Shown here piece by piece: positions 1 to 10,425 of a stretch of DNA of 64,000 bases; the stretch's first letter is position 1; the number at the start of each line of letters is the position of its first letter. Made by a program: the position numbers and the translations under genes. The notes beneath the pieces are model-generated. The model did no database searches. It was given only the letters and a program-made list of their open reading frames with translations, and was not told the origin of the DNA. Source of the stretch: Hypericum androsaemum (Eukaryota > Streptophyta > Magnoliopsida > Malpighiales > Hypericaceae); NCBI GenBank assembly GCA_963995505.1, contig OZ023199.1, forward strand, positions 5,513,906 to 5,577,905. Direction: 5' to 3'.

Positions 1-573
1 GCTCATGTCCTTCCTCTTGTGCTTGAGGTAGCTCTTGAAGTCCTTCCACAGCGGGGGGAGCTTCTCGATCATTGCAGCTACTTGAAAGGACTCGCTGAGT
101 TGCATCCCTTCAGCTTGGATCTCGTGAAGGATCAGCTGCAACTCTTGCACTTGGTCGATGACCTTCTTGGAGTCCACCATCTTGAAGTCGAGGAATCGTT
201 CGACGATGAATTTCTTCGTCTCGGCATCCTCCGTTTTGTACTTCTTCTCGAGTGAACTCCACAGCTCTTTAGCTGTCTTAGCTTCCGCGTAGACATTGTA
301 GAGCGTGTCGTCTAGTCCATTCAGGACATAGTTCTGGCATAGGAAGTCGCTGTGACTCCATGCATCGAGGGCGTTGATCTTCTGTTGATCTGCCTCATTT
401 TCCGCTACCTTCGGAGCCTCTTCCTTCAGGAATCGGACCAGGTTGAGCATCGTCAGGTAGAACAACATCTTCTGTTGCCACCTCTTGAATTCGGTACCGT
501 TGAACTTAGCCGGCCTTTCGGCGTGGGCAGTTCCCGGGACCGCTGGCATTGGTACTGAGCTTGTTGATCCCAT
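1..573 (-). pseudogene. Ty1/copia gag (UBN2-type), partial at window edge
   Basis: Reading the minus strand from an ATG at 571-573 gives an open frame of 191 codons that runs off the window at base 1. It begins [14 protein letters not shown] and contains [19 protein letters not shown], followed by a conserved [15 protein letters not shown] segment. This is the gag-polypeptide (UBN2) region of plant Ty1/copia retrotransposons, which forms the virus-like particle. No stop is seen in the visible part, so the ORF may be intact. The rest of the element (protease, integrase, RT) would lie left of the window. Its 5' LTR and leader lie to the right (574-1335). Confidence 0.85.
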
Positions 574-1335
574 CTTCAAGTATACAATCTCGTCTTACGA
601 TTGTTGTTTGTCGGAGTTGGTGTACTTGATTAGGATCACTTCAGTCGAGGCAAGTGTTGGACACTTTCTCCGTAAGACGAGATTGCCCCGTATATTTTAG
701 TGCGGTACTGGCTTCGGCAATCGTCCCCAAGATACAACGACTGTTTAGGGCGTTTCCAAGAACGTTGCACACGTATCTCGAAACTTTCGGGCGAACCCTT
801 ATATACCCAGAACTTTCGGGACTCTTTTCTAGATGAAGAACGGGGGGAGAAGAGAAGACAACAATGCTAGAAGGTGCATGTGCTGCTGGGATGAGAATTC
901 TGGCAGGGGGACAGGCCTATTTATAGGCTGGAGGAGGCAGCCACCCCGAAGGGACGCGTCCGCTCGGCTGCGCTCGTGGCCCTTCGGTGGCTTCTGGATC
1001 CTTCCAGGCGCGCCAGGCTGCGATGCGCACGTGCGAAGTGCCAAGTGCGCCACAAAGCGCCCATTGCGACCTGCGTCCAATGCGCTATGCGCACACGCGC
1101 GTGCGCGTGCGCGTGCTCGGACGGTGCTTCGCACCGTCCTCGCAGGCAGCTAGCGGTGGGTCAGCCTTTTGGGTAGCCAATCAAGTTGATAGGCAAGGAG
1201 GAAAATTCCTTATAAACAAGGAAATCCTCCTTGCTCTAATCAATGTGGGATTGCACTTTCCCATTTCCCTTTGGGCCTCCATTTTGGGCCTTACCATTTG
1301 TGGGCTTGCATTGAACTTTCATTCAAAACCCAACA
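574..1335 (-). mobile_element. Leader and 5' LTR of the minus-strand copia element
   Basis: The outer LTR end is probably at 1335, where the minus strand starts TGTTGGGTTTTGAATG, a usual copia LTR start. TATA-like boxes on the minus strand lie at about 918-930 (CCTATAAATAGG) and about 798-806 (TATATAAGG), as expected for LTR promoters. I could not find a clear initiator-Met primer-binding site, so the inner LTR border is not fixed. Bases 950-1150 are GC-rich and include an alternating purine/pyrimidine run (see findings). The small ORFs on both strands here are not credible genes. Confidence 0.6.
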
Positions 1336-1418
1336 ATAATACACACAGCGAATAACTCCAACAAAATATTCAACCCAAACTCCTATTGACCATAACCCTT
1401 ACCAATAAAAAAAAATTA

Positions 1419-1874
1419 GGGCAAATTACTCTCACGTCCCTGACCTTTGGTCACCCTCTCCCTAGGGTCATGGCTTTTGGAAAATAATTTTTTTCGTCCC
1501 TAAGTTTTGATGATAATAGACTCTCAGGTCCTTAGAGCCAGAATATTTCTTTTTCTCCGGTGAACCCCCACTTGAAATGACCAAAATACCCTCCCTTGTT
1601 AAATTTTACTCCACCCCCTTAAAAAATACTTCCTGACGTAAGAGTAAAACAGGAAGGTTGGGAAGTATTTTTTAAGGGTGTGGAGTAAACTTTAACAAGG
1701 GAGAATATTTTGGTCATTTCAAGTGGGGGTTCACCAGAGAAAAAGAAATATTCTGGCTTTAGGGACCCAAGAGTCTATTATCATCAAAACTTAGGGATGA
1801 GACAATTATTTTCCAAAGGCCAGGGACCCTAGGGGGAGGGTGACCAAAGGTCAAGGACGTGAGAGTAATTTGCC
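1419..1874. mobile_element. Mutator-like foldback MITE with 9-bp TSD
   Basis: About 220 bp from GGGCAAATTACTCTCACGTC (1419) is repeated in reverse complement in the second half, ending at 1874. The arms are imperfect and nearly touch around 1635-1650, so the whole element is a foldback. The 9-bp sequence AAAAAATTA occurs immediately left (1410-1418) and right (1875-1883). Long TIRs with a 9-bp target duplication are the signature of Mutator-like elements. There is no coding capacity. The GGNAAATTA termini are shared with the elements at 8625 and 30340. Confidence 0.8.
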
Positions 1875-1883
1875 AAAAAATTA

Positions 1884-4440
1884 TTGAGCTCCACCTGACG
1901 TATGACGTGATTCTCGCGGGACACGAATGAAATATCCCATTTGTTCCCACTTAGCATAAATAGTCTAAGACACACTGCATGCCCAACAGACGCAAGGAGA
2001 TACCAACTTTGGACCCATGTCAATTCGTAGAGTGCAAACAGTCCAGGATACACTACAAGGCCCAAAATGGTCTCGGAACGATCCCGCATACATTAAGCCA
2101 AAACTAATATCCTTCATAACAAAACGAGACCAAATGGATAGCCACAAAATTAGAAGAAACCCGATGGACATCCACAACCTAAAAATGAAACCACATGATC
2201 GAATACTAAAATGCCTAAACGCCTAATCCCCGGCACCGACGCCAAGAGAAAATTTTACCATCCTCCTTGCGATAATAGGGAAGTAGAGTTGTCGACCCAT
2301 AAGGACTAGGCTTCGGCCACCCGTTTAGCTAACTCGCTATTTTAGAACAATCAAAAGGTGGGTTGGTTGCAAAAGTAACTAAACACTAAATAAACTAAGG
2401 TAATTGGGTTATTAGCCAATCAATCTTCCTAACTAGATTCGTTCTGAGTTTTGTTAAGTTTGTGTAAGGTCCAGGTGTTTCTAAGACAATGGGCCAATAC
2501 TTTCGCTAACGGGTCCGGAGTGAAGGACGCATTCCAGATCGTTTGGACTGAATGGCAAATAATGGCATGCTCCAGTTCTGACAATGTCATGCCCCGGTTA
2601 CAACACAGGTATGCCAAGTTATTGATAATAGTCCGCGTGCTACGACAATTACATGTCCTGTTATCGATAATGACATGTTGGTGATCCCCTGCCGCGCGTG
2701 CAGGCTTTTTTCATTTTTGTCCCTATATTTTAACTTTTTTGTAAAAATCCCTGCGTGTCTTTCAGTCCAAACGGTTCGGAATGGGCTCATTCCAGACCAA
2801 ATCCAAACCCCTTAATTAGGTCTTGTCCAGTTAATTAGTGCTCCTGCTAATTAACCCATCAAAGTTTACTCCTAATTAGGTCTAGTCCGGTTAATTAGTG
2901 CTCGTGCTCCTAATCTCCTTTCGTAAACCCAATATAAACCAAACTACATGCATAACCGAATGCACAACTAATTCCCCACTAAGATTTTCCATTACTCACT
3001 TGTTAATTAATTTATTGGTTCTTACATGAACCACAATCCCTTCTGATAATTAAGTTTTATTAGATTCGCAACCTAGGTGATCAAATTAGACTAAGCATTA
3101 AGCACACCAACCAATACCTACTATATACATGATAACCCATAGGAAATCTAGATGGTCAGGTCTCCAATGGTATCAAGTCCACAAGCAAACTACTCACTCG
3201 TATCAAAATTTTAATGCAAATATTAAAGGGGAGAGAGAGTTTAGAAAGCTTAATAATGTCTTCAAATTCTTCTCAAGTCCTCCTCCTTCAATGCCAAGCC
3301 TTGATTACACAATGAAATAGTGAGAAAGAAAATGTTTTCTATCACTAACAGGACTAAAAACCTCGATAATGGGGGCTCTATTTCAAAAGAGGCATAACAT
3401 GCCTGGATTAGTGGTGTGTGCCAGCTGTGAAGTGCCGAAACTCCTAGAGCTCCTGTGTGAATCGGCATATGTCGGAAGAACCAGCATACACTAACTCTGT
3501 GTAAAACGCCCAAACCAAAGGGTTGTTAGCCGACAGAGATGTTGGCGTGCGATGCCCTCGCGAAATTCCTTCTTCTCTCCTACGTCAGGGGCTGTCGCGT
3601 AGAACCTAGAGTTTGCCAAGTTGTCCGGACTTCCTCCTTCTTTCTCCTCATTAGTTCCCGTTTTTACTTTTTAGCTCTTATTGGAAAAATATGGTATTTT
3701 AAAAGTTTATTGTATTTAATCAAAATAAATTTGCGTAACGGATGTATTTAAGACCGTTTTTATACGATTACGTAAATTTATGTAAATGTTTTAAATAGTT
3801 TTAATAATTTCTCACTATATAAAGTCATAGTTGGCATTAGATAAATGTGTGAGATGACAAAAACTCCAACCTTATTTTTTCTTGATTATTCTTCTACATG
3901 ACTCAGATTGATTATTTTCGTTGTCTCCCACCATATTATCCAACAGCTCCAATTGATCCCGAACCGGTTCTTCTCGTACAAAATGTAAAGAAAGGCAATA
4001 GAGCCAATCCAAAGACTCTAAACACTAAAAATACATGAAAACACTAAAAAATAATCGAAGAAAAACATTAAAACGAAAAACGTGTTCACACTTACCAGTT
4101 TGTTAAGTTGGTGTGAACCGTGGAAGTGAGGTCACGAAGGTAAGACATGCATTGGTAGCGATCAATGGTCATTATCATGATTTCCAAATAGTGATGATTT
4201 CGTTGAATTATTTCTTGGAAACGTTTTTGTTAAGTCTAATGATCGTACTGTTGTTTCATCAAAAGAGGTCCGAATTGGATTTTATGCAAAAGTTGCGACA
4301 GTTAATTTTCGTAATTCAACTATGGTAAGATGTGATTTTAAGTAGTAATTTTAATTCAATTTGAAAAAAATACAGAAATAAATTAATATTTTTTGCGTAA
4401 GTTCTAATTTTAATTTCTTAAATGGATCCAATTTCTAATA
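1884..4440. other. TE-derived and unclassified intergenic DNA
   Basis: No supported gene. Bases 1950-2230 look like decayed LTR-retrotransposon leader because they precede a degenerate primer-binding site at 2227. Bases 2800-2910 contain a short local duplication: a segment around GGTCTTGTCCAGTTAATTAG is repeated as GGTCTAGTCCGGTTAATTAG about 60 bp later. The remainder is AT-rich with only short ORFs that match nothing I recognise. Confidence 0.4.
2227..2244 (-). other. Degenerate primer-binding site of an Athila/Tat-type Ty3/gypsy element
   Basis: On the minus strand this reads TGGCGTCGGTGCCGGGGA, which differs at a few bases from TGGCGCCGTTGCCGGGGA, the usual PBS of plant Athila/Tat elements. 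The flanking AAAATTTTCTCT on the 5' side also resembles the end of such LTRs. No matching LTR pair or coding region was found nearby, so this is a relic of an old element. Confidence is limited by the short length. Confidence 0.4.
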
Positions 4441-4998
4441 AATTACATATTTGCTAGCACCCAAAATGCTAAAAAGAAGCGGAGGGAAATGGTTCGTTGC
4501 TTTTTAGTGGAGCAATCACGGGACATCCCTGAAATCTTTCGCCCTGTATTTCAATCCATTATACCTTTTCCTCTAATCCAAGCAGATGAAACCGTGAAAC
4601 TATTACATTTTTCTTCATTGTTTCTCTACGCTCTCTTCTTTTCTGAAACCAAACATCTACAACTTGATGCCATGAAGCCACATGATACGCCTCGTCTCTG
4701 CTTCCTTTCCAATGTGCCTTTCTTGAGGCTGGGCACATCGCTCGTCCGTGGATAAATTTTTCGCTCCAACAGGTAGAAAATTAGACAAGAGTACGTTCAC
4801 TGGAACGGATTCATGAAAATTAGACACATCTTGTCCACTCAGAACCACGACCACCCATGTTTCTAAACGAGTTCATGCACTTCCTCAAATCGATTCACAC
4901 CTTCAGAAGGAGGACTCCCTGTCCTTTTTCTCGTCTGTTTTGATCAAGAAAAGAAACTACTACTACTACTACTTCTAGCGTCAACATCTAGCTTAAGA

Positions 4999-6927
4999 AT
5001 GGCCGGATCGTGTTTCCATTTCCAGGCAGCGATGTTCAAACCCCGTAGGCCGAAAAACAACGACGCTCCAAGCCTAAGGGACCGGCCTGGCAGCTCCTCG
5101 AGCAACGTAGCCTCCTCGTCGAAGGCTCCATACGTGAGCTCATCCGACATGGAAAACATGGAGAGGAAGCGATTCGACAGCTTGGAGTCGTGGTCGATGA
5201 TACTGGAATCCGAGAACGTGGAGACTTGGGAGGCAAGCAACAAGGACAAGGATCATGTCGAGGAGTGGACGGCCGATCTCTCGCAGCTGTTCATCGGAAA
5301 CAAGTTCGCGTCGGGCGCGCATAGCCGGATATACCGGGGGATCTATAAGCAGAGAGCTGTGGCTGTGAAGATGGTCCGAGTGCCTAACCAGCGCGAGGAC
5401 ACTCGCGCTTTGCTTGAGCAGCAGTTCAAGTCTGAGGTTGCCTTCCTTTCCAGGCTATTCCATCCTAATATTGTTCAGGTACTTTCATCATCTCCCAACC
5501 CTTCTGTTAGTATCTTTACACACGTTATAATCTTCGTATCGAGTTAGAAAAATTAAAATTTTAAATATTTTTAGGTCGAGTCGAATAATGATAGTAGGGC
5601 TAACTAATTATCATTGTTGACGTGACCCTTGTGTGTTTTTTATCTAATTGAGATGTTTAACTTTAAACTGATAGATTGTTGCAGAGTTTTTTACTTTTAG
5701 CACGAGCCTCAACTCTGTTTATTGTGTTCCGGACTCGAACTCGAGGCTAATTGATTAAGCTTTCTACGAATATGTTTTGGTCTTTGACTACATACTTCTG
5801 CTTGCAGTTCATTGCAGCTTGTAAGAAACCACCTGTCTACTGTATAATCACCGAGTACATGTCGCAAGGAACTCTGAGGATGTACCTAAACAAGAAGGAA
5901 CCATATTCCCTATCTACCGAGACGATTCTGAGGCTGGCTCTTGATATATCACGTGGAATGGAGTACCTGCATTCCCAAGGGGTGATCCACAGAGACCTCA
6001 AGTCCAACAATTTGCTTCTCAACGATGAAATGCGGGTTAAGGTGGCCGATTTCGGTACGTCGTGCCTCGAGACGCAGTGCCAAGAGACCAAAGGGAACAA
6101 GGGAACTTACCGGTGGATGGCGCCGGAGATGATCAAGGAGAAACCGTATACCCGCAAAGTCGATGTCTATAGCTTCGGGATTGTGCTTTGGGAGCTTACT
6201 ACGGCTCTGCTTCCCTTTCAAGGAATGACTCCTGTGCAGGCTGCCTTTGCTGTTGCTGAGAAGGTAAATACGCTCAAATTAATGTTCAATCTCTTCCAAC
6301 TTCTTTGCCAGTGCATTTTGTTGGAGTTGTGGTGTGAAATCAGTGGGCCTATCGGGCGCTAGGACCCTGTTACAGAAGCTGAGGGCTAGTGCCCGCTAGG
6401 GTGTGCTGCGGCAGGTTTCCTGTTTAGATTCGGATACTGTTTTGGACTCCTAGTATGACCTTTCGGAGTGTGCAAGAGTTTGTCTAATATATAAAGACAT
6501 ATTACATGCCTTTGTGGCTCAGATCTCATCAATAAAAGTTCTCATTTTCTTCGTGGACGTAGGCATTAGGCCGAACCATATAAAACTCTTGTGTTCGCGT
6601 TTTTTTTTGCGTGTTTTTTTTTGCGTTCTTGTTTCTTCGGTGTGATTTCCTAACAAATAACATGTTATTATGCTGCAGAACGAGCGGCCTCCTCTACCGC
6701 CTAGCTGTCAGCCGGCACTCGCGCACCTGATCAAGCGGTGCTGGGCTGCGAACCCGTCAAAGAGGCCGGACTTCAGCTACATTGTGTCTACATTGGAGAA
6801 GTACGACGAATGCGTCAAAGAGGGACTCCCTCTCCAGGCACACTCGAGGCTGGTCAGTCGAAACGCCATTTTGGACCGCTTGAAGGGCTGTGTATCAATG
6901 ACCTCTTCGGTCCCTGTACATGCCTAG
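4999..6927 (+). CDS. HT1: HT1-like Raf-type protein kinase
   Basis: Three exons, 4999-5478, 5808-6263 and 6679-6927, with GT/AG introns in phase 0, give 394 residues. An N-terminal extension of about 90 residues precedes a complete kinase domain: glycine loop FASGAHSRIYRG, catalytic Lys124 (AVAVK), Glu146 in FKSEV, HRDLKSNN with Asp223, DFG at 241-243, GTYRWMAPE and the C-terminal RCWAANPSKRPDF. The preceding EEWTADLSQLFIGNKF segment and the short Ser-rich tail ending VPVHA match Arabidopsis HT1 (HIGH LEAF TEMPERATURE 1), a group-C Raf-like kinase that restrains CO2-induced stomatal closure. That role is inferred from the family. The residue before GTYRW is Lys where family members often have Met. 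A closely related STY or Raf paralogue remains possible. All catalytic residues are present, so it should be active. Confidence 0.9.
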
Positions 6928-7446
6928 TCGTTTATATCCTTCAGAGGAACTGCTACACTTTCAGCATTTATAATTATTTGATTTGATTCAGTTCCATGAA
7001 CTTCTTTTTTTATTCTCCTTTTCCACCTTGGTTTATCATGTAATTATTTTTCATAATTTGTCTAAAGAAGTAAAGAAGCTATGTAATTAAATATATATTC
7101 GTTTTCCTAAGTTTTATGACAAGTTCTAATTCTCAGTTTCGAATCGCAAATATATCCAAACCACATTAAAAAAATTGGAAATAAGGTATTATGGTAATAT
7201 AGAAATTGAAAATAAAACACAATTACATCTTAAATAAATATTATACTCGCCATCCACATTCCTAATTAAAGATTTTTTGATTTATTTTCTCTCTCGAAAT
7301 TACGAGAATCTTAATAAAATAATATTGCGGTAAAATTAAGTGAAAAAAACTGTCGGGTTGCCAATGAACGTGAACAAGAACATGGGGAAATTAATGGCAG
7401 CCAAGGTAAATGAAGCGGTGGGTAGTAGACATACTAAAAATTTCTT
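6928..7446. other. AT-rich 3' flank between convergent genes
   Basis: This is the shared 3' flank of the kinase gene (+) and the next gene (-). It is AT-rich with possible polyadenylation signals such as ATTAAATA near 7087 and AATAAAAC near 7211. I see no coding or repeat structure. Confidence 0.4.
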
Positions 7447-8037
7447 TCATTTTATTGATGAACCCAAAACACTAAACAACCTCTCCCCAATCAAGCTCAC
7501 CAACCTCCTCACGGGCCCTTTGATATCCACCACCACCGCCACGTCATCACCATCGCCTTCAACCTCCGAGTCACGAGCTCCGCGCTCACCCAACTCGGTC
7601 TTCAACTCATCGTGACCATGCTCGCGCTGGTTCGCAACGGCCGTGGTAGGGGCACTTCCTTTCCTTCTCCTTGCTGGGTTTGACGGCTTTCGTCGAGGCG
7701 TTGATAGCGACAGCTCCTCGAAAGCGTCGATGGCCACGTGGATGAGGTCCCTGTTGGAGGAGGAATCCCACTTGGCCCAGTAGCTCATGTAGCAGCTGAA
7801 GCAGTCGCAACTGAAACTACTCGGGTGCTCCTCCTTTGCGTTCTTCTTTCTGGGTTTGGTGACTTTGTTATTGAAGGAGCGGGTAATTAGATAGGACAGG
7901 ACCTCCAGCTCCTCCGGGGAGAGACCCACCGTGAGGGTCAGTATCGCCGCCGGGAGGAAGGATAAGTAGTGGTCGGAGTTGGCTTCCGGCGCCGGAGGGG
8001 AAGGGTGGACGACCCCTTTCCGGTAAATCTTCCTCAT
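7447..8037 (-). CDS. Conserved plant protein of unknown function
   Basis: A single-exon ORF of 196 residues. From the N terminus it has a basic start (MRKIYRKG), a hydrophobic stretch with YLSFLPAAILTLTVG and SPEELEVLSYLI (about 25-50), a cysteine-rich core CDCFSCYMSYWAKWD (about 77-91) followed by LIHVAIDAFEE, a basic linker with RRRKG, an acidic region, and a C-terminal block VRRLVSLIGERLF. This layout matches a small plant-only family of uncharacterised proteins. No catalytic motif is visible and I assign no function. It is convergent with the HT1-like gene. A TATA box on its strand lies at 8145-8152. The start is the first ATG and gives the family-like N terminus. Confidence 0.75.
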   Translation of the reverse strand: MRKIYRKGVVHPSPPAPEANSDHYLSFLPAAILTLTVGLSPEELEVLSYLITRSFNNKVTKPRKKNAKEEHPSSFSCDCFSCYMSYWAKWDSSSNRDLIHVAIDAFEELSLSTPRRKPSNPARRRKGSAPTTAVANQREHGHDELKTELGERGARDSEVEGDGDDVAVVVDIKGPVRRLVSLIGERLFSVLGSSIK

Positions 8038-8144
8038 GTTTGTGTAGTTTGGTAAATATTGGTAGGAGTATATAGAGATTCGAGGAGTTGGGGATTGAAA
8101 AGGAAATGCATAAAATAGAAGTCAGCTTCGGTTTGTTTTTTATC

Positions 8145-8152
8145 TTTTTATA
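8145..8152 (-). promoter_or_regulatory. Candidate TATA box for the 7447-8037 gene
   Basis: The minus strand reads TCTATAAAAAGA, a good plant TATA box about 107 bp upstream of the start codon at 8037. That would give a 5' UTR of roughly 70-80 bases. This is a positional inference only. Confidence 0.45.
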
Positions 8153-8159
8153 GAGACGG

Positions 8160-8615
8160 AATCATTGGAAGGAGAGGTGAGGTTTTATTCGACCGAGAGA
8201 AATTGGAGTGGGTGTGCGTGCGTTGGGGAACAATTGCATCGGGCTTGGGGTTGGTAGTTGGCGCCCACTGTTTGTCTTTTACTTGAAGGATTTTTGCATT
8301 GCGGTGAAGTTTAGTTAATGTACAAAACAAAAAAAAACTGTTAGATAAGGTAGCACTTGTAAAGACATCATCTAATAAGTTTGTGACTATTTCGCTCTGA
8401 ATGGGTGGTCATAGGCGAATTCAAATTATAAAATGTATGATTCTTGTTCGATTCTTTCAAAGACGAATTCGAATATAAATTAAAATTTGTATGAACCAAT
8501 TCACATCCGAATCAAATTTTGATGAACTGAATCTGAATTCGATTCATGATCAACCCTACTGATTTGGGGTAAATGTAAAATAACCTCAAGATTCAATTGT
8601 TTTGGTACCTTATAG
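8160..8615. other. Intergenic DNA with AATTCGAAT-rich repeat
   Basis: Bases 8410-8560 are rich in short GAATTCGAAT-like motifs in both orientations and end in GATCAACCCTAC, resembling an old hAT-type MITE. Terminal repeats and a target duplication could not be confirmed. No gene is visible. Confidence 0.3.
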
Positions 8616-8624
8616 AAATACTTT

Positions 8625-9605
8625 GGATAAATTATTCTAAGATCTTTTTAGTATGACTAAATTTATGATTTAGCCATTCGATTATCAAAATAGATGATAA
8701 AGTCTCTCGTGTTTGGTTTCTTATACTATGTGGTCCATCACTGATGTCATCAGTCATTTATTCATTTATTTTTATCCTAAAATGACTATTATATCCTTGG
8801 ATCAGCTTCTCCGGCAAGAAAAATATTTTTCGGTTATCTTCTCCGACGAGACCAATACCAGATTAGTTTTAACACCTAGACTAAAACCGACACCGGTACC
8901 CATGGACCGACATTGTCCTCACCGACTTCCCTCCCCTTCTGTCCACACCCCGCCACAACCTCAAGCGCAACAAAGCTCGCCCTCGGCAGGGCCCTTCGCA
9001 CAGGGAACCTCTACTTGAACAACCACTTGACGCCATAAAGTCTCCGCCAATGTCGTTTACATCGAGGAGGGCGTGCCCCACCTGACACCATGAAGTCGAA
9101 CCATGCCGTGAAGTCGATTTTGTCCCCACCGACCTTCAAAATCTGGTTAACTTAATAGATCTCCCATTACCGACCTCCTAAAGCTGTTTGAGTGGATGGA
9201 CGGCTGCCATACAGAGGTGGTTGCGGCTTCTCCTCCAAACGGGGTTTCTTGTATTTTCAATCAGCTTCTCCTCCAAGACGATTTATTGGGTTTCTTGAAT
9301 TTGTTGGAGCTAATTGTTGTGATTTTTTTGGAATGTTTGGGGAAGATCGAATCGCCGAAAAAGATGACTAGAAGTTGGTCAACGCCAGAAAAGATGACCG
9401 GAGAAGATGACTGGCAATTTAGGTTGACCAGACAAGGGTATTTCTGTCATTTCAATTATAAAAAATAAAAAAAAGAGAAAATGACATCAGCGAGAGACCC
9501 CATAGCATAATAAACCAAACACGAGGGACTTTATCATCTATTTTGAAAATCGAGGAACTAAATCAGAGATTTAGCCATACTAGAAAGACCTAAAAGTAAT
9601 TTACC
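8625..9605. mobile_element. Mutator-like element with long TIRs and 9-bp TSD
   Basis: The left end starts GGATAAATTATTCTAAGATC at 8625. The right end, read in reverse complement from 9605, starts GGTAAATTACTTTTAGGTC. The two arms stay similar for roughly 120-140 bp. A perfect 9-bp direct repeat AAATACTTT flanks it (8616-8624 and 9606-9614). Termini and a subterminal motif like CCGGAGAAGATGAC tie it to the family at 1419 and 30340. The 981-bp element has a GC-rich interior (about 8880-9150) unlike its AT-rich arms. No transposase is present. Confidence 0.8.
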
Positions 9606-9614
9606 AAATACTTT

Positions 9615-10425
9615 TGTATGGTGTAGACAAACACAAACGGGAAAAAATAGTAAAGAAATCTATTCGATTTTCGGTACACTAAATTCGAATTTTAAGTTCG
9701 ACTTTTGATGAGCAACCCAAATCAAACCAAACTTTTGATTTTTCGAATATTCTCTTTGCAAATATGACTTGGTATATTAGTTTCAACATAATATATAAGC
9801 GAAAGTTCGACCACCGCACATAGAACGTCCGTGGAAAAGTTTGTCCGTGACAAAGAGTGACGTAGAGCTTTGGACGATGAGTTAAGAAGATTATCGAATA
9901 ACAACGAGCAATCTAAAGTTTCATGTCTGTTTCCTCCCTCCCTCAGCATATTTAGCTGTTGCTTCAGTCCATGCAGACGCCTTCCTACATAGCATTCATT
10001 GAACTTGCACCGAACAGAATAGAAGAACAAGAGCATTAGAAGCATTCTCCTGTCAAACAAGTGAACAATATATGTTTCACAATTATCTCGTTTCGAGCAT
10101 TTCGCTACCGACTATATATGATATGCACCTAGACCGAAGGTTTCGGTAACTGGAACCTCAACCGAGGCCAAGGTTCCTTCAACCGTCCCGAAACATTCCT
10201 AGAAGGTTCCAACTTTTAGGAACCACCTTAACCATGACTCGTGGAACCGGGTCAGATTTTGATTCCTTTAGAGCTAAACCGTGAAATTTTTTAATTTTTT
10301 TTTAAAAACAGTGAAACGTTCCGGAGCCTTGTAGGAAGTTTCCTAATCATGCACCACCAGGCACTCATCACTCTCTCTGCTACACAAGATAAGTTCCAAA
10401 GCATAGAGTACAAGGGAACAAACCT
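9615..10425. other. Intergenic DNA with GGTTCC-rich subterminal-type repeat
   Basis: Bases 10130-10330 contain many copies of GGAACC/GGTTCC in both orientations, as in the subterminal regions of some non-autonomous hAT elements. Clear termini were not found. The rest is AT-rich and becomes the 3' UTR of the thioesterase gene near 10425. Confidence 0.3.

Noticed and set aside
829..1355. Several overlapping ORFs of 60-122 codons on both strands
   Set aside because: They lie in a GC-rich copia LTR, have Arg/Ala-biased composition on both strands and no conserved motif. Absence of stops is explained by base composition.
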